Source: CAJBNH01 sp964447285
Lineage (GTDB): Bacteria; Myxococcota_A; UBA9042
DNA length: 64,000 bases
Assembly: GCA_964447285.1 (NCBI GenBank)
Contig: CAYURO010000023.1
Location: 1 to 64,000, forward strand
Reading direction: 5' to 3'
Part shown: one piece after another, positions 47,250-55,448 of the stretch
Numbering within the stretch: position 1 is the first letter of the stretch
How the letters are laid out: each line of letters starts with the position of its first letter
The notes under the pieces: generated by a model
Database searches by the model: none
Told to the model about the DNA's origin: nothing
The model's input: only the letters and a program-made list of their open reading frames with translations
Translations under genes and position numbers: made by a program

Positions 47250-47341
47250 GGGCTTCCTCTCCGGGGGGCGTTCGAGGCCGCCACAGGTAGCAGGGTGGGG
47301 GCTTGCTGGCAAGCTGGGCAGGCGCCAGATCCCGACTCGGC

Positions 47342-47379
47342 CTGCAACGTTGCCGGGTTGCAGCGCCCGCCGTTGCAAC
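47342..47379. promoter_or_regulatory. GTTGCA palindrome cluster upstream of glyA
   Basis: Nested dyads: GCAACGTTGC (47344-47353), CTGCAAC-N8-GTTGCAG (47342-47363) and GTTGCAAC (47372-47379). A 10-bp palindrome centred on CG is like LacI/PurR-type operators, and PurR controls glyA in enterobacteria. It lies about 95 nt from the glyA start and about 70 nt from the divergent FemAB-like start. Confidence 0.35.
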
Positions 47380-47447
47380 CTTGCGGCCGCCCGTGACAGC
47401 CTGACGCCCCACCCGGAACCCGCACCACCGCAACCCGTTGGCCACTG

Positions 47448-48611
47448 ATGCAGCTCGTCGTGCAACCCAGCTTCGACCGGATCCCCGCCGCCGCGTGGGA
47501 CGCGCTGGTCGACGCCGACCACCCGTTCGTCGAGCACGCGTTTCTGCTGGGCCTCGAGCGCACGGGCTGCGTGGGAGGACAAACCGGCTGGCAGCCTGCA
47601 CCGCTGCTGGTGGTGCCGGATGGTGTGGCGGTGGACCCGCTGCCGCTTGACGTCGAGCTGCTGGGCGCCGCACCGGTCTATCTGAAGGCGGACTCGATGG
47701 GCGAGTTCATCTTCGACTTTGCTTGGGCGGACTTTCATCACCGCAACGGCCAGCGCTACTACCCCAAGGTGGTGGTCGCCGCCCCGTTTTCCCCGGCCAC
47801 GGGGCCACGGCTGCTGCTGCGTCATGGGCCGCACGCGGACGAGGCGGCGGCGCTGCTGGCGCAAGGGGTGTTGGCGCTGGCGACGCAGGTCAAGGCCAGC
47901 TCGGCGCACTGGCTGTACACGCCCGAGGACCAAGCAAGCCTCTTGGAAGGTCACGGCTACTTTCGCCGAGAGACGATTCAGGCCTTGTGGCTGAACCCCG
48001 GCTATCGCGACTTCGAGGCCTTTCTGGCCACGCGCAAGGCGCGGATCCGCAAGCAGATCCGCCGCGAGCGCCGCGAGATCGCCGAGTCGGGCCTCGATGT
48101 GCGCGTGTGGACGGGACCGGAGATGCAGGACGCCGAGTGGCAGGCGATCGAGCGCTTCTACCGCGAGAACATCGATCGTCACGGCAACGAGGCCTACCTG
48201 AACCCCGCATTCTTTCAGTGGATCCGCCAGCATCTGGCCCACCGCGTGGTCTGCACGCTGGCGTGCGGTCCCCACGGGTACGTCGCCGGGACGCTGAACT
48301 TTCAGAAGGGCGGGACGCTGTACGGCCGCTATTGGGGCTGCATCGAGCCTCGCCCGTTCCTGCATTTCGAGCTAGCGTTCTATCGCCTGATGGACCACTG
48401 CATTGCCCAAGGGATCGGGCGGTTCGAAGCGGGCGCGGGCGGCGAGCACAAGCTGCAGCGGGGCATGGAGGCGTCGGTTGTCCATAGCGCCCACTGGATC
48501 GCGCACCCGGAGTTGGCCCCCAGCATCGAACAGCACGTGCAGCGCGAGCGGGCCTGGGTGGCAGACGAACTCGCAGCGCTGGACCGTACTTCTACCCGTC
48601 GACAGGCGTAG
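47448..48611 (+). CDS. FemAB/GNAT-like peptidogalycan biosynthesis family protein (DUF482)
   Basis: A 387-residue protein with the DUF482/FemAB-like layout. Matching stretches are DADHPFVEHAFLLGLERTGCVGG, YLKADSMGEFIFDFAWADFH, RKQIRRERREI, FYRENIDRHGNEAYLNPAFF and GAGGEHKLQRGM, quoted in part. The family has paired GNAT folds and is proposed to modify cell-wall precursors or peptides; activity is not established. Divergent from glyA; rhodanese gene follows by 12 nt. Confidence 0.82.
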   Translation: MQLVVQPSFDRIPAAAWDALVDADHPFVEHAFLLGLERTGCVGGQTGWQPAPLLVVPDGVAVDPLPLDVELLGAAPVYLKADSMGEFIFDFAWADFHHRNGQRYYPKVVVAAPFSPATGPRLLLRHGPHADEAAALLAQGVLALATQVKASSAHWLYTPEDQASLLEGHGYFRRETIQALWLNPGYRDFEAFLATRKARIRKQIRRERREIAESGLDVRVWTGPEMQDAEWQAIERFYRENIDRHGNEAYLNPAFFQWIRQHLAHRVVCTLACGPHGYVAGTLNFQKGGTLYGRYWGCIEPRPFLHFELAFYRLMDHCIAQGIGRFEAGAGGEHKLQRGMEASVVHSAHWIAHPELAPSIEQHVQRERAWVADELAALDRTSTRRQA

Positions 48612-48623
48612 TCAGGAGCTCCC

Positions 48624-48908
48624 GTGGACGACATTCGCATCGACCGCACCACTGCGCACCAGCTCGTGCAGGACGGCGCGTTGCTGGTCGACGTTCGGAC
48701 GCCGGACGAATTTGCGTTGGGCGCACTGCCCGCTGCGATCAACGTACCCGTGCAGGTGATAGCCGAGACGATTCAAGACCATGCGACGGAAGACCAGACG
48801 CTGGTGCTGTACTGCGTGTCGGGTGCGCGCAGCCATGTGGCGGCGATGATGTTGCGCAGCTTCGGCTATGCGAAGTCGTACAACTTGGGCGGATTGGACG
48901 ATTGGTGA
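48624..48908 (+). CDS. Single-domain rhodanese
   Basis: A 94-residue rhodanese-like protein, one domain. The active-site Cys64 sits in YCVSGARS, and the family LVDVRTPDEF and INVP segments are kept. Such proteins move sulfane sulfur to cyanide, thioredoxin or biosynthetic partners. The start is GTG at 48624 with CAGGAGC upstream. Probably co-transcribed with the preceding FemAB-like gene. Confidence 0.88.
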   Translation: MDDIRIDRTTAHQLVQDGALLVDVRTPDEFALGALPAAINVPVQVIAETIQDHATEDQTLVLYCVSGARSHVAAMMLRSFGYAKSYNLGGLDDW

Positions 48909-48911
48909 CGC

Positions 48912-49673
48912 TCAGCGCCCCAGCACCACGATCACCCACACGTCGTACAGCGCGTGCGTCCACGCGGCGACGGCGAACCCGCGCACCAGAAACAGCGAGG
49001 CGAACACCACGCCGGCCACCGTGCGAAACACGAATGCCGTCAGCGTGAACGGTTCGACGATGTGGTGTACGGCTGAGAACACCAGCGCCGTCGTCAACAC
49101 CAGCGCAAACAGCCGCACGCTGGGTCGCCGCCAGTCCTTGCCCAGCCACAGCAGGCCGATGCCGCCGATGCCCAGCAGCCGGAACACGAATTCCTCGTGC
49201 AGACCCGCACCTGCGCTGACCACCAGGCCCGTGATCGGACCCATCTCGCGCGTCGTCGACAGCGCCGGCCCCGCCGCCATCAGCCAGCCGACCAGGTCGT
49301 TGGTCACGGTGCCGCTGATCGACCCCACGATCACGGCGTAGATCGAACACTCGACCAGCAGCGGCAGAAAGTACTTGGTCTGGAAGCGGTTCTTGCTGGA
49401 CAGCCAGGCCACCAGACCGACGTTTGCCGCGATCAGCACGGCATAGAACGCCAGATAGCCCAAGCCCGTCGCCGCTCCAAACGACGACAGCAGGGCGTGC
49501 AGTCCGTTCGAGAGGAAATCGACACCGTTGCGCGCCTGCGGCAGCAGCAGGACGCCCAGGCCGTAGAACACGAGCAGCGGCAGCGTCAAAGCCGCCGACT
49601 CCGTGGCACCAGAGCTGTCGCGGAAGTAGGCACGGATGGGGCCCATCGGGCGGACGGCAGGTGCGGCAGGCAT
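48912..49673 (-). CDS. CPBP-family intramembrane metalloprotease
   Basis: A 253-residue polytopic membrane protein with CPBP (CAAX protease/Abi) motifs: HEEFVFRLL (catalytic Glu pair and Arg), FSAVHH (second motif His) and AAWTHALYDV (third His). About six to seven hydrophobic segments are visible. CPBP enzymes cleave in the membrane; one branch (myxosortases) processes MYXO-CTERM tails, and this window encodes such a tail at 32.8 kb, though membership in that branch is not shown. Lies 12 nt after the phosphoesterase, so probably co-transcribed. Confidence 0.85.
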   Translation of the reverse strand: MPAAPAVRPMGPIRAYFRDSSGATESAALTLPLLVFYGLGVLLLPQARNGVDFLSNGLHALLSSFGAATGLGYLAFYAVLIAANVGLVAWLSSKNRFQTKYFLPLLVECSIYAVIVGSISGTVTNDLVGWLMAAGPALSTTREMGPITGLVVSAGAGLHEEFVFRLLGIGGIGLLWLGKDWRRPSVRLFALVLTTALVFSAVHHIVEPFTLTAFVFRTVAGVVFASLFLVRGFAVAAWTHALYDVWVIVVLGR

Positions 49674-49685
49674 GCAGACTCGTCG

Positions 49686-50753
49686 CTAGGTGTGAATGAT
49701 ACGGCCCAGGGCCTTGTGCAGCAGATCGTCGTATTCGGGCAGGAATTCGCCTTGTTCGCTGTCCAGCCGGTAGGAGGACACCCGCTCGAGATGGCCCTCG
49801 TGGACCTCGAGGACGTTGAAGCGCGCTTTGGACGCACTGCCCTTGCGCGACAGCGTCGATGACCCGCAACCGATCACGGGAATGTCGGCGCCGATCTGTT
49901 GGGCGGCGGCTTGGTCCAACTTGCGCTCGACCGCGTCCGCTCGCACAAGTGCCCGAGTCGCAACGATAGGGGCGCGGCGTCCTGGAAGGTGACCTTGGTG
50001 CGGGTGGTGCGTGTGTCCATGCAGCACAACGGTTGCGTGGATGTCGTGCATGGTCTCGCCCAACGCCTTGCGATCGATCAACGACGCGACGTATTCCGCA
50101 GCACCCACGCGGTGATGCAGGTTGTGGTGCACCAGAACGATGCGCACGCGCACGGTCGGCGGCTCGTTGGCAACCAGCACACGCAAGCGGTCGAGCTGCG
50201 CCCGCCCGACGTGGCCAAACGCCAGCAGGGGCGGCGTGGGAATCGCGCTGGACAGTCCGTAGATGCGCACATGCGGTGCCGGCGCGCGGACGAACGGGTA
50301 GTGCAGCCGTCCCTTGGTCAGCGCGGACCGTTGCGAGTCGGTCTCGTCGACCAGATAGTCCTGAAAGTACCGTTCGAACCGGTGGTGTCGCAGGGCACCC
50401 CGCGTGTACATGTCGTGGTTGCCGGGGATCATGGTGACGTAGTCGGGCGGGCCGATGCGCTCGACGACCTGACGCACACGCGCGAATTCGGACTCCAGCG
50501 CGAGATTCGTCAGGTCGCCGGTCAGGATGACGTGGTCGATGTCCTCCGCCTGCAAGCGCTCTGCCAGAAGCTCGGCCACGTGTATGGGGTGGGCGTTGCG
50601 GCGCATGCCGGCCAGGTTCACGACGCCGGTCGCGCGCTTGTTCAGAAAGCGGCTCCAGTGGGTGCCGTCCAATTCGAGCACGTGCAGATCGCTGATATGC
50701 GCGATCCGAAAAGGCCGCGGCGATGGCCGTGGGCGTGGGTCAAGAGCGGTCAA
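49686..50753 (-). CDS. Calcineurin-like metallophosphoesterase
   Basis: A 355-residue metallophosphoesterase. The five-block signature is complete: DLHV (about 20), GDLTN, GNHDMY, VLVHHN and GHTHHPH, giving a dinuclear metal site. Family members are 3',5'-cyclic-nucleotide phosphodiesterases, nucleotidases or lipid phosphatases; I cannot choose. No ATG suits; TTG at 50753 has GGAGG seven bases upstream, while the frame extending to 50930 overlaps the divergent promoter. Co-transcribed with the CPBP gene. Confidence 0.88.
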   Translation of the reverse strand: MTALDPRPRPSPRPFRIAHISDLHVLELDGTHWSRFLNKRATGVVNLAGMRRNAHPIHVAELLAERLQAEDIDHVILTGDLTNLALESEFARVRQVVERIGPPDYVTMIPGNHDMYTRGALRHHRFERYFQDYLVDETDSQRSALTKGRLHYPFVRAPAPHVRIYGLSSAIPTPPLLAFGHVGRAQLDRLRVLVANEPPTVRVRIVLVHHNLHHRVGAAEYVASLIDRKALGETMHDIHATVVLHGHTHHPHQGHLPGRRAPIVATRALVRADAVERKLDQAAAQQIGADIPVIGCGSSTLSRKGSASKARFNVLEVHEGHLERVSSYRLDSEQGEFLPEYDDLLHKALGRIIHT

Positions 50754-50907
50754 GGGGGGCCTCCAGAGCGGGGGAGAGTTGCAGGGTAGCCGTTTTCGGC
50801 GCGTTTCCTGCCATCCTTGATGCAAAACCCTCGTCCCTGTCGACGATTCCCACCCCTGTCGAATGCCTCGCCGCACGCTTGCGAACCCCTGCATCTCCAG
50901 CTGGCGC

Positions 50908-50936
50908 TTGACAAGGGGGGAGTCTGGCACTACCTA
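50908..50936 (+). promoter_or_regulatory. Promoter candidate for yfgM/bamB-like operon
   Basis: Consensus TTGACA (50908-50913) and TACCTA (50931-50936) 17 nt apart, 48 nt before the ATG at 50985. The -35 is perfect, the -10 poor. Confidence 0.4.
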
Positions 50937-50984
50937 GCCCCGCCTGCAACGACCCACAGGGCGGCAGGATTCGGAGGCACTCGC

Positions 50985-51767
50985 ATGGCGCGTCGCGTCA
51001 AGAAGACCCGGAAAGAGGAACTCAGGGAACTCCAGGCCCCTGAGATCGTCGAGGTCAAGCTGTGGTCGCTGAGCGACTGGATGGAGAAGCACTGGCGGCC
51101 CGTGCTCGGCACCATTGCGGCCGTTTCGGTCCTGTGGGGCGGCATCGGCATCTACCAGATCGTCTCCGCCTCGTCCGAGCAGAGCACGGCTGAGGCGACG
51201 GCTCAGGTGTTTTCGCAGGCAGCGACTCCGGTCGTGGCGCCTTCGACCACGCCCGACCAGCCCCCGCCCGCTGCCGACGGCCCCACGTTTGCCACGACCA
51301 AGGAGCGCGCCGAGGCGGTGCTCAAGGCCGCGCAGGGCATCGAGAGCCAGTCTCCCGACATCCTGAAGCTGCTGGTAGCGGGGCAAAAGGCCACGCTGGG
51401 CGACTGGAAGGCGCAGCTCGACGCGGTCGATGCCATGCTGCCCAAGGTCCAAGGCGAACCGCTGGAGATCGCGCTGCGCGAGCAGCGTGCGACCGCGCTG
51501 GAGGCTCTGGGCCGTCCCGCCGACGCCGCCGCCGAGTGGCTCAAGTACGGCGAGAAGGTCTCGACCCCATTTGGCAAGGCGCTGGCCAAGGTTCGTACGG
51601 GCGACCTGTACAACCCGACGCTTGGAGCCAAGACTGCCGACGCCGCCAAGGCCCGCACTGCGTACGAGCAGGCGGTTGCAGGCGCGCGCAAGGGTGACAA
51701 GGATCCGGCGCCCGGCCCGCTCGCCTTCCTGGTGGCGGATGCCCGGCAGAAGCTCTCGCGGCTGTAG
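50985..51767 (+). CDS. YfgM-like membrane-anchored tetratricopeptide protein
   Basis: A 260-residue protein with a short cytoplasmic basic N terminus (RRVKKTRKEELR), one transmembrane helix (about 40-60) and a soluble extracytoplasmic helical domain with TPR-like units (EAVLKAAQGIESQ, ATALEALGRPADAAAEWLKYG), so it is similar in plan to YfgM/Tpr_21 proteins. In enterobacteria YfgM associates with SecYEG and periplasmic chaperones and its gene precedes bamB, as here. GGAGG precedes the start; the longer frame overlaps its promoter. Confidence 0.75.
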   Translation: MARRVKKTRKEELRELQAPEIVEVKLWSLSDWMEKHWRPVLGTIAAVSVLWGGIGIYQIVSASSEQSTAEATAQVFSQAATPVVAPSTTPDQPPPAADGPTFATTKERAEAVLKAAQGIESQSPDILKLLVAGQKATLGDWKAQLDAVDAMLPKVQGEPLEIALREQRATALEALGRPADAAAEWLKYGEKVSTPFGKALAKVRTGDLYNPTLGAKTADAAKARTAYEQAVAGARKGDKDPAPGPLAFLVADARQKLSRL

Positions 51768-51800
51768 TCGCCCGCGCGCCGCTCAAGGAAAGGTCCAGAC

Positions 51801-52994
51801 ATGCACCCCCTTGTCCGCCGCGGTTCGCCGCTCGCCTTTGCCGTCTATCTCGTCTTGGCGATGACCGCGACGCTTGTGGCGACGCTCCCATCGCCTTCGG
51901 CCCAAGCCCAACCGCAGCCGTTTCAGGCACGTCAGCCCCTGTTCAGCGTCCGTTGGCGCACGCCCTTGGTCGACCCGCCCAGCATCGACTGGAAGCCCAG
52001 AGAGCGCGCGGGGGTGGTCATTTCTCCCCAAGGCGGTCTGATGTTCGCCGGTTCGGCGACGGGCGTGCACGCGCTGCAGACCGCGGATGGCAAGCGGCTG
52101 TGGCACCACAAGACGACGGAGTCGGTGGAGTCTCGGCCTGCGCTGTGGAATGGCGTCTTGTACGCCGCGACCTTGAGCGGTGCCGTGTGGGCGCTGGACG
52201 CAAGGACCGGCGAGCCGGTGTGGGACGTACCGACCAAGCTGGACGCGGCCGTGCAGGCGCCGATTGCCGCAGACGACAAGCAGATTTACGTCGCGGTCGC
52301 CCCCAGCTCGCTGGTCGCGCTGGACCGCAAGACCGGCAAGCCCGCGTGGCGCTACAACGATGACACGGTGCGCGAGTTCCTGATCACCGGCCAGTCGGGT
52401 GCCTTGGTCGTGGGGCAGCAGCTCTGGTTCGGCACGGCGTCGGGAAAGCTCGTGGCGCTGTCGACCCGCGACGGTGGCGTGAACTGGCAAGTCTCGCTCG
52501 ACCGCCCCGATCACGGACCCTATGCCGACATCGACACGACTCCGGTCTACGTCTCGCGTCCGGACGCCAAGGACCGGCCGGGCGACTGGGTGCTTGCGGC
52601 CAGCTTCAACGGCGGACTGTTCGCGGTGTCTGCGGTGGACGGCGCTGCGATCTGGCAGTACCCGGTCGAGGCACTGGGCCAGCCGGTCGTCGCAGGTGGG
52701 CTTGTGTATACCGTTTCGTCCAATGGGGAATTGCACATTCTGGACCTGGCGACGGGCAAGCCGATGGTCACCCGCAAGCTCGACGGAGCGCCGGCCGGCA
52801 CGTTGGCCGTCCTGCGGTCAGGGCTGCTGCTGGTGCCGGGTGAATTGGGCCTCGACGCCGTTTCCCCCCGCACTGGACAGGCTTCGGCACGCGCCATGAC
52901 CGAGACCGGCTTCTCTGCCGCGCCGACCGTCGTGGGAGACCGGGTGTTTGCGGTGTCGAACGGCGGCGTGCTGTACGCACTCTCGCTGCGCTGA
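51801..52994 (+). CDS. BamB-like PQQ-type beta-propeller protein
   Basis: A 397-residue exported protein. A signal peptide (about 1-36, ending SAQAQ) precedes repeated propeller blades marked by G..YAAT.SG.VWALDARTGE, VYVAV..SLVALDRKTGK, GKLVALSTRDG and GGVLYALSL. This is the pyrrolo-quinoline-quinone-like fold of BamB, the accessory protein of the outer-membrane barrel assembly machine. There is no lipobox, unlike E. coli BamB. The neighbour YfgM-like gene supports the assignment; other propeller roles remain possible. Confidence 0.82.
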   Translation: MHPLVRRGSPLAFAVYLVLAMTATLVATLPSPSAQAQPQPFQARQPLFSVRWRTPLVDPPSIDWKPRERAGVVISPQGGLMFAGSATGVHALQTADGKRLWHHKTTESVESRPALWNGVLYAATLSGAVWALDARTGEPVWDVPTKLDAAVQAPIAADDKQIYVAVAPSSLVALDRKTGKPAWRYNDDTVREFLITGQSGALVVGQQLWFGTASGKLVALSTRDGGVNWQVSLDRPDHGPYADIDTTPVYVSRPDAKDRPGDWVLAASFNGGLFAVSAVDGAAIWQYPVEALGQPVVAGGLVYTVSSNGELHILDLATGKPMVTRKLDGAPAGTLAVLRSGLLLVPGELGLDAVSPRTGQASARAMTETGFSAAPTVVGDRVFAVSNGGVLYALSLR

Positions 52995-53079
52995 CCCGCC
53001 CTTGCGCCCGCGCGCGGATTCACCGAACCTGCCCATTCCAACGCGCCCCTCTCGCCGCGCCCAGGCCTGCGAGGTCTCG

Positions 53080-54264
53080 ATGACAACACGTGTTTCTGCG
53101 GTATCCGGTCTCTTGTTCGCGTCCATGGCGCTGTTGCTCGTCATGGGCTGCGGTGCCAAGACGACTTCGACCGGCTCCCTCGCGGCCGATGTGACGCCGT
53201 CCGATGACCAGACCGCGGCCGACACCAGCACCGACGACGCTGCGGATACCCCGACAGGCGAAATCGCTGCCACGGAGTGCGTCGCGCTGGGGCAGGGCGA
53301 GTGCGACGCCTCGTCGGAGTGCGGGTCCGGCAAGTACTGCGACCCCTGCACGCGCAAGTGTCTGACGGAACGCGGGTTGTGTGACCCTTGCGAGTTCGAC
53401 GTGCAGTGCGAAAAGGCGGCATTGGGGTCGCTGTGCCTAACGTTCCTGACGGGAGGTTCTTACTGCGGCCGGGCGTGCTTGGGCCAGGCGGGCTGTCCGG
53501 TGGACCACGAGTGCAAGAAGGTGGCGCCGCAGGGAGAGATGCAGTGCGTGCCCAAGAGCGGCAGCTGTGCCCCCCAGTCCGGCGCGTGCAAGACCGACGG
53601 AGACTGCCCGTTCCAGACCATCTGCAACGCCGACTATGGCAAGTGCGTCCCCGGCTGCACCCAGGACGAGAACTGCGCGTCGCCCAACGTCTGCTCGCTG
53701 GGCCGCTGCGTGGCCCCCTGCACCGAAGACGCCGGCTGCAAGGTCCTTTCCGCCGACGCCGTGTGCAAGGACCTGCACTGCAGGATCGCCGGCGGCTGCC
53801 TATCGTCGGTCGAGTGCGAGACGCCGGAGACCCACTGCAACCTGAAGGACCACAAGTGCGTGCCCGGCTGCGCGGTGGACGCCGACTGCAAGGACTTCGC
53901 CCTGGGCTGCGAGAACGGCAAGTGCGTCAAGAAGGGTTGCGACAAGAACTGGCAGTGCTCGTTCAGCCAAGTGTGCAACACCGTGACCCGGCAGTGTCAG
54001 GCCGCTGAGGGGCCATTCTGCGCGGCCTGCAACCCCGACGACGAGAACGTGCCAGAGTGCGGCGGAAAGCCCAATGCCTGCTTCAAGATGTCCGACGCGG
54101 ACGACAAGGAGATGGGCGCTTTCTGCGGCTTGGTGTGCGGCAACGACCCGGCGGGCGCGTGTCCTCAGGGCTGGGGCTGCATGGAACTCAAGGACGACAA
54201 GGGCACCTCGCAGGGCAAGTACTGCCTGCGCCAGTGCTGGAGCAAGCCCGTCGGCGCCCCCTGA
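53080..54264 (+). CDS. Cys-rich surface lipoprotein
   Basis: A 394-residue predicted lipoprotein (Cys24 after LLLVMG). A Thr/Asp linker to about residue 60 leads to a domain with dozens of Cys in short units such as ACKTDGDCPFQTICN, CTQDENCASPNVCSLGRCV and CAVDADCKDFALGCENGKC, i.e. CxxDxDC patterns also seen in the giant repeat protein at 24.4 kb. Probably a disulfide-rich outer-surface protein; no enzymatic motif. The ATG at 53080 has GAGG upstream; the longer frame begins in the preceding gene. Confidence 0.87.
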   Translation: MTTRVSAVSGLLFASMALLLVMGCGAKTTSTGSLAADVTPSDDQTAADTSTDDAADTPTGEIAATECVALGQGECDASSECGSGKYCDPCTRKCLTERGLCDPCEFDVQCEKAALGSLCLTFLTGGSYCGRACLGQAGCPVDHECKKVAPQGEMQCVPKSGSCAPQSGACKTDGDCPFQTICNADYGKCVPGCTQDENCASPNVCSLGRCVAPCTEDAGCKVLSADAVCKDLHCRIAGGCLSSVECETPETHCNLKDHKCVPGCAVDADCKDFALGCENGKCVKKGCDKNWQCSFSQVCNTVTRQCQAAEGPFCAACNPDDENVPECGGKPNACFKMSDADDKEMGAFCGLVCGNDPAGACPQGWGCMELKDDKGTSQGKYCLRQCWSKPVGAP

Positions 54265-54285
54265 CCTGACCTGCATGACACAGGG

Positions 54286-54315
54286 ATGACGTTGCACCGT
54301 CAGGAACGGTACAAT
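54286..54315 (+). promoter_or_regulatory. Promoter candidate for hemE operon
   Basis: ATGACG (54286-54291) and TACAAT (54310-54315, 5 of 6) 18 nt apart, 60 nt before hemE. The only good -10 between the two genes. Confidence 0.4.
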
Positions 54316-54374
54316 ACGCGCCCTGTCCGACGACCGCGCCGGGACGCACGCCGCATCGAACCCGAAGAGGAAGC

Positions 54375-55448
54375 ATGACCCTGATGACGCACCGAGAGCG
54401 TTTCCTGGCCGCCCTGAACCACCAGCCGGTGGACCGCCCCCCCGTGTGGTTGATGCGTCAGGCCGGACGCTTCCTGCCCGAGTACCGAGAAGTCCGCAAA
54501 GGCCATAGCTTTCTCGATATGGTCCGCACGCCGGAGCTGGCGACCGAGGTGACGCTGCAACCGCTGCGTCGGTTCGGCATCGATGCGGCGATCCTGTTCT
54601 CGGACATCCTGACCATCCCCGAGGCATTCGGGATGCGCGTCGACTTCCCGGAGGGGGGCCCGGTCCTATCCCCGCCGATCCGCACGGCTGAGGATGTGCG
54701 CCGTCTGCCACGTGCGGAAGTCCGCGAGTCGCTTCACTATGTCGGCGACGCTGTCCGTATGATCCACGGCGAGCTGGGGGGCAAGCACGCGCTGCTGGGC
54801 TTCTCTGGGGCACCCTGGACGCTCGCCTGCTACATGGTGGAAGGCAAGGGTTCGAAGTCGTACGACACCATCAAGGCGATGCTGTATTCGGCGCCCGAGA
54901 CGCTGACCGCGCTGCTGGACAAGCTGGCCGACGCCGTGATCGACTACCTGCTGATGCAGCTGGAAGCCGGCGCGGACGCGGTGCAGCTGTTCGACACGTG
55001 GGCGGGCGAGCTGCGGGCGGCAGACTACGACAAGTACGTGCGGCCCTCGACCCTGCGGATCATTCAGGCAATTCAGGCCAAGGGCCACAAGATCATGGTG
55101 TTTGCGCGCCATCCGGGCCACCTGACCGAGAGCACGGTGCGGCTGGGTGCCGACGGTTTGGGCCTCGACTGGCGCGTGGACATGGCCCAGGTCCGCAAGG
55201 CCCTGCTGGGGCTGGGGCAGCGTCCGACGGTGCTGCAAGGCAACCTGGACCCGATCGAGCTGTTCGCCCCGCGTCAGCACATCGAGCGCCGTGTGCAGGA
55301 GATGTTCGCAGCGGCGGGCGGCGGCACCGGCTGGATCGCCAACCTGGGCCACGGCGTGGTGCCCCCGACACCGATCTCGGGCGTCGAGGCTTTCGTTAAC
55401 GCAGTCAGTGAGCTGCGCGTGGTGTCCGGCCGAGGACCGGTGGCATGA
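54375..55448 (+). CDS. hemE: Uroporphyrinogen decarboxylase
   Basis: Removes four acetate carboxyls from uroporphyrinogen III to give coproporphyrinogen III. The 357-residue product shows the signature PVWLMRQAGRFLPEYR (from residue 23), FSDILTIPEA, FSGAPWTLACYMVEG and GHGVVP near the end. Length fits. AGAGGAAGC precedes the ATG. The 3' end overlaps hemG by 4 bp (ATGA), making an operon of late and early haem steps with hemA. Confidence 0.96.
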   Translation: MTLMTHRERFLAALNHQPVDRPPVWLMRQAGRFLPEYREVRKGHSFLDMVRTPELATEVTLQPLRRFGIDAAILFSDILTIPEAFGMRVDFPEGGPVLSPPIRTAEDVRRLPRAEVRESLHYVGDAVRMIHGELGGKHALLGFSGAPWTLACYMVEGKGSKSYDTIKAMLYSAPETLTALLDKLADAVIDYLLMQLEAGADAVQLFDTWAGELRAADYDKYVRPSTLRIIQAIQAKGHKIMVFARHPGHLTESTVRLGADGLGLDWRVDMAQVRKALLGLGQRPTVLQGNLDPIELFAPRQHIERRVQEMFAAAGGGTGWIANLGHGVVPPTPISGVEAFVNAVSELRVVSGRGPVA

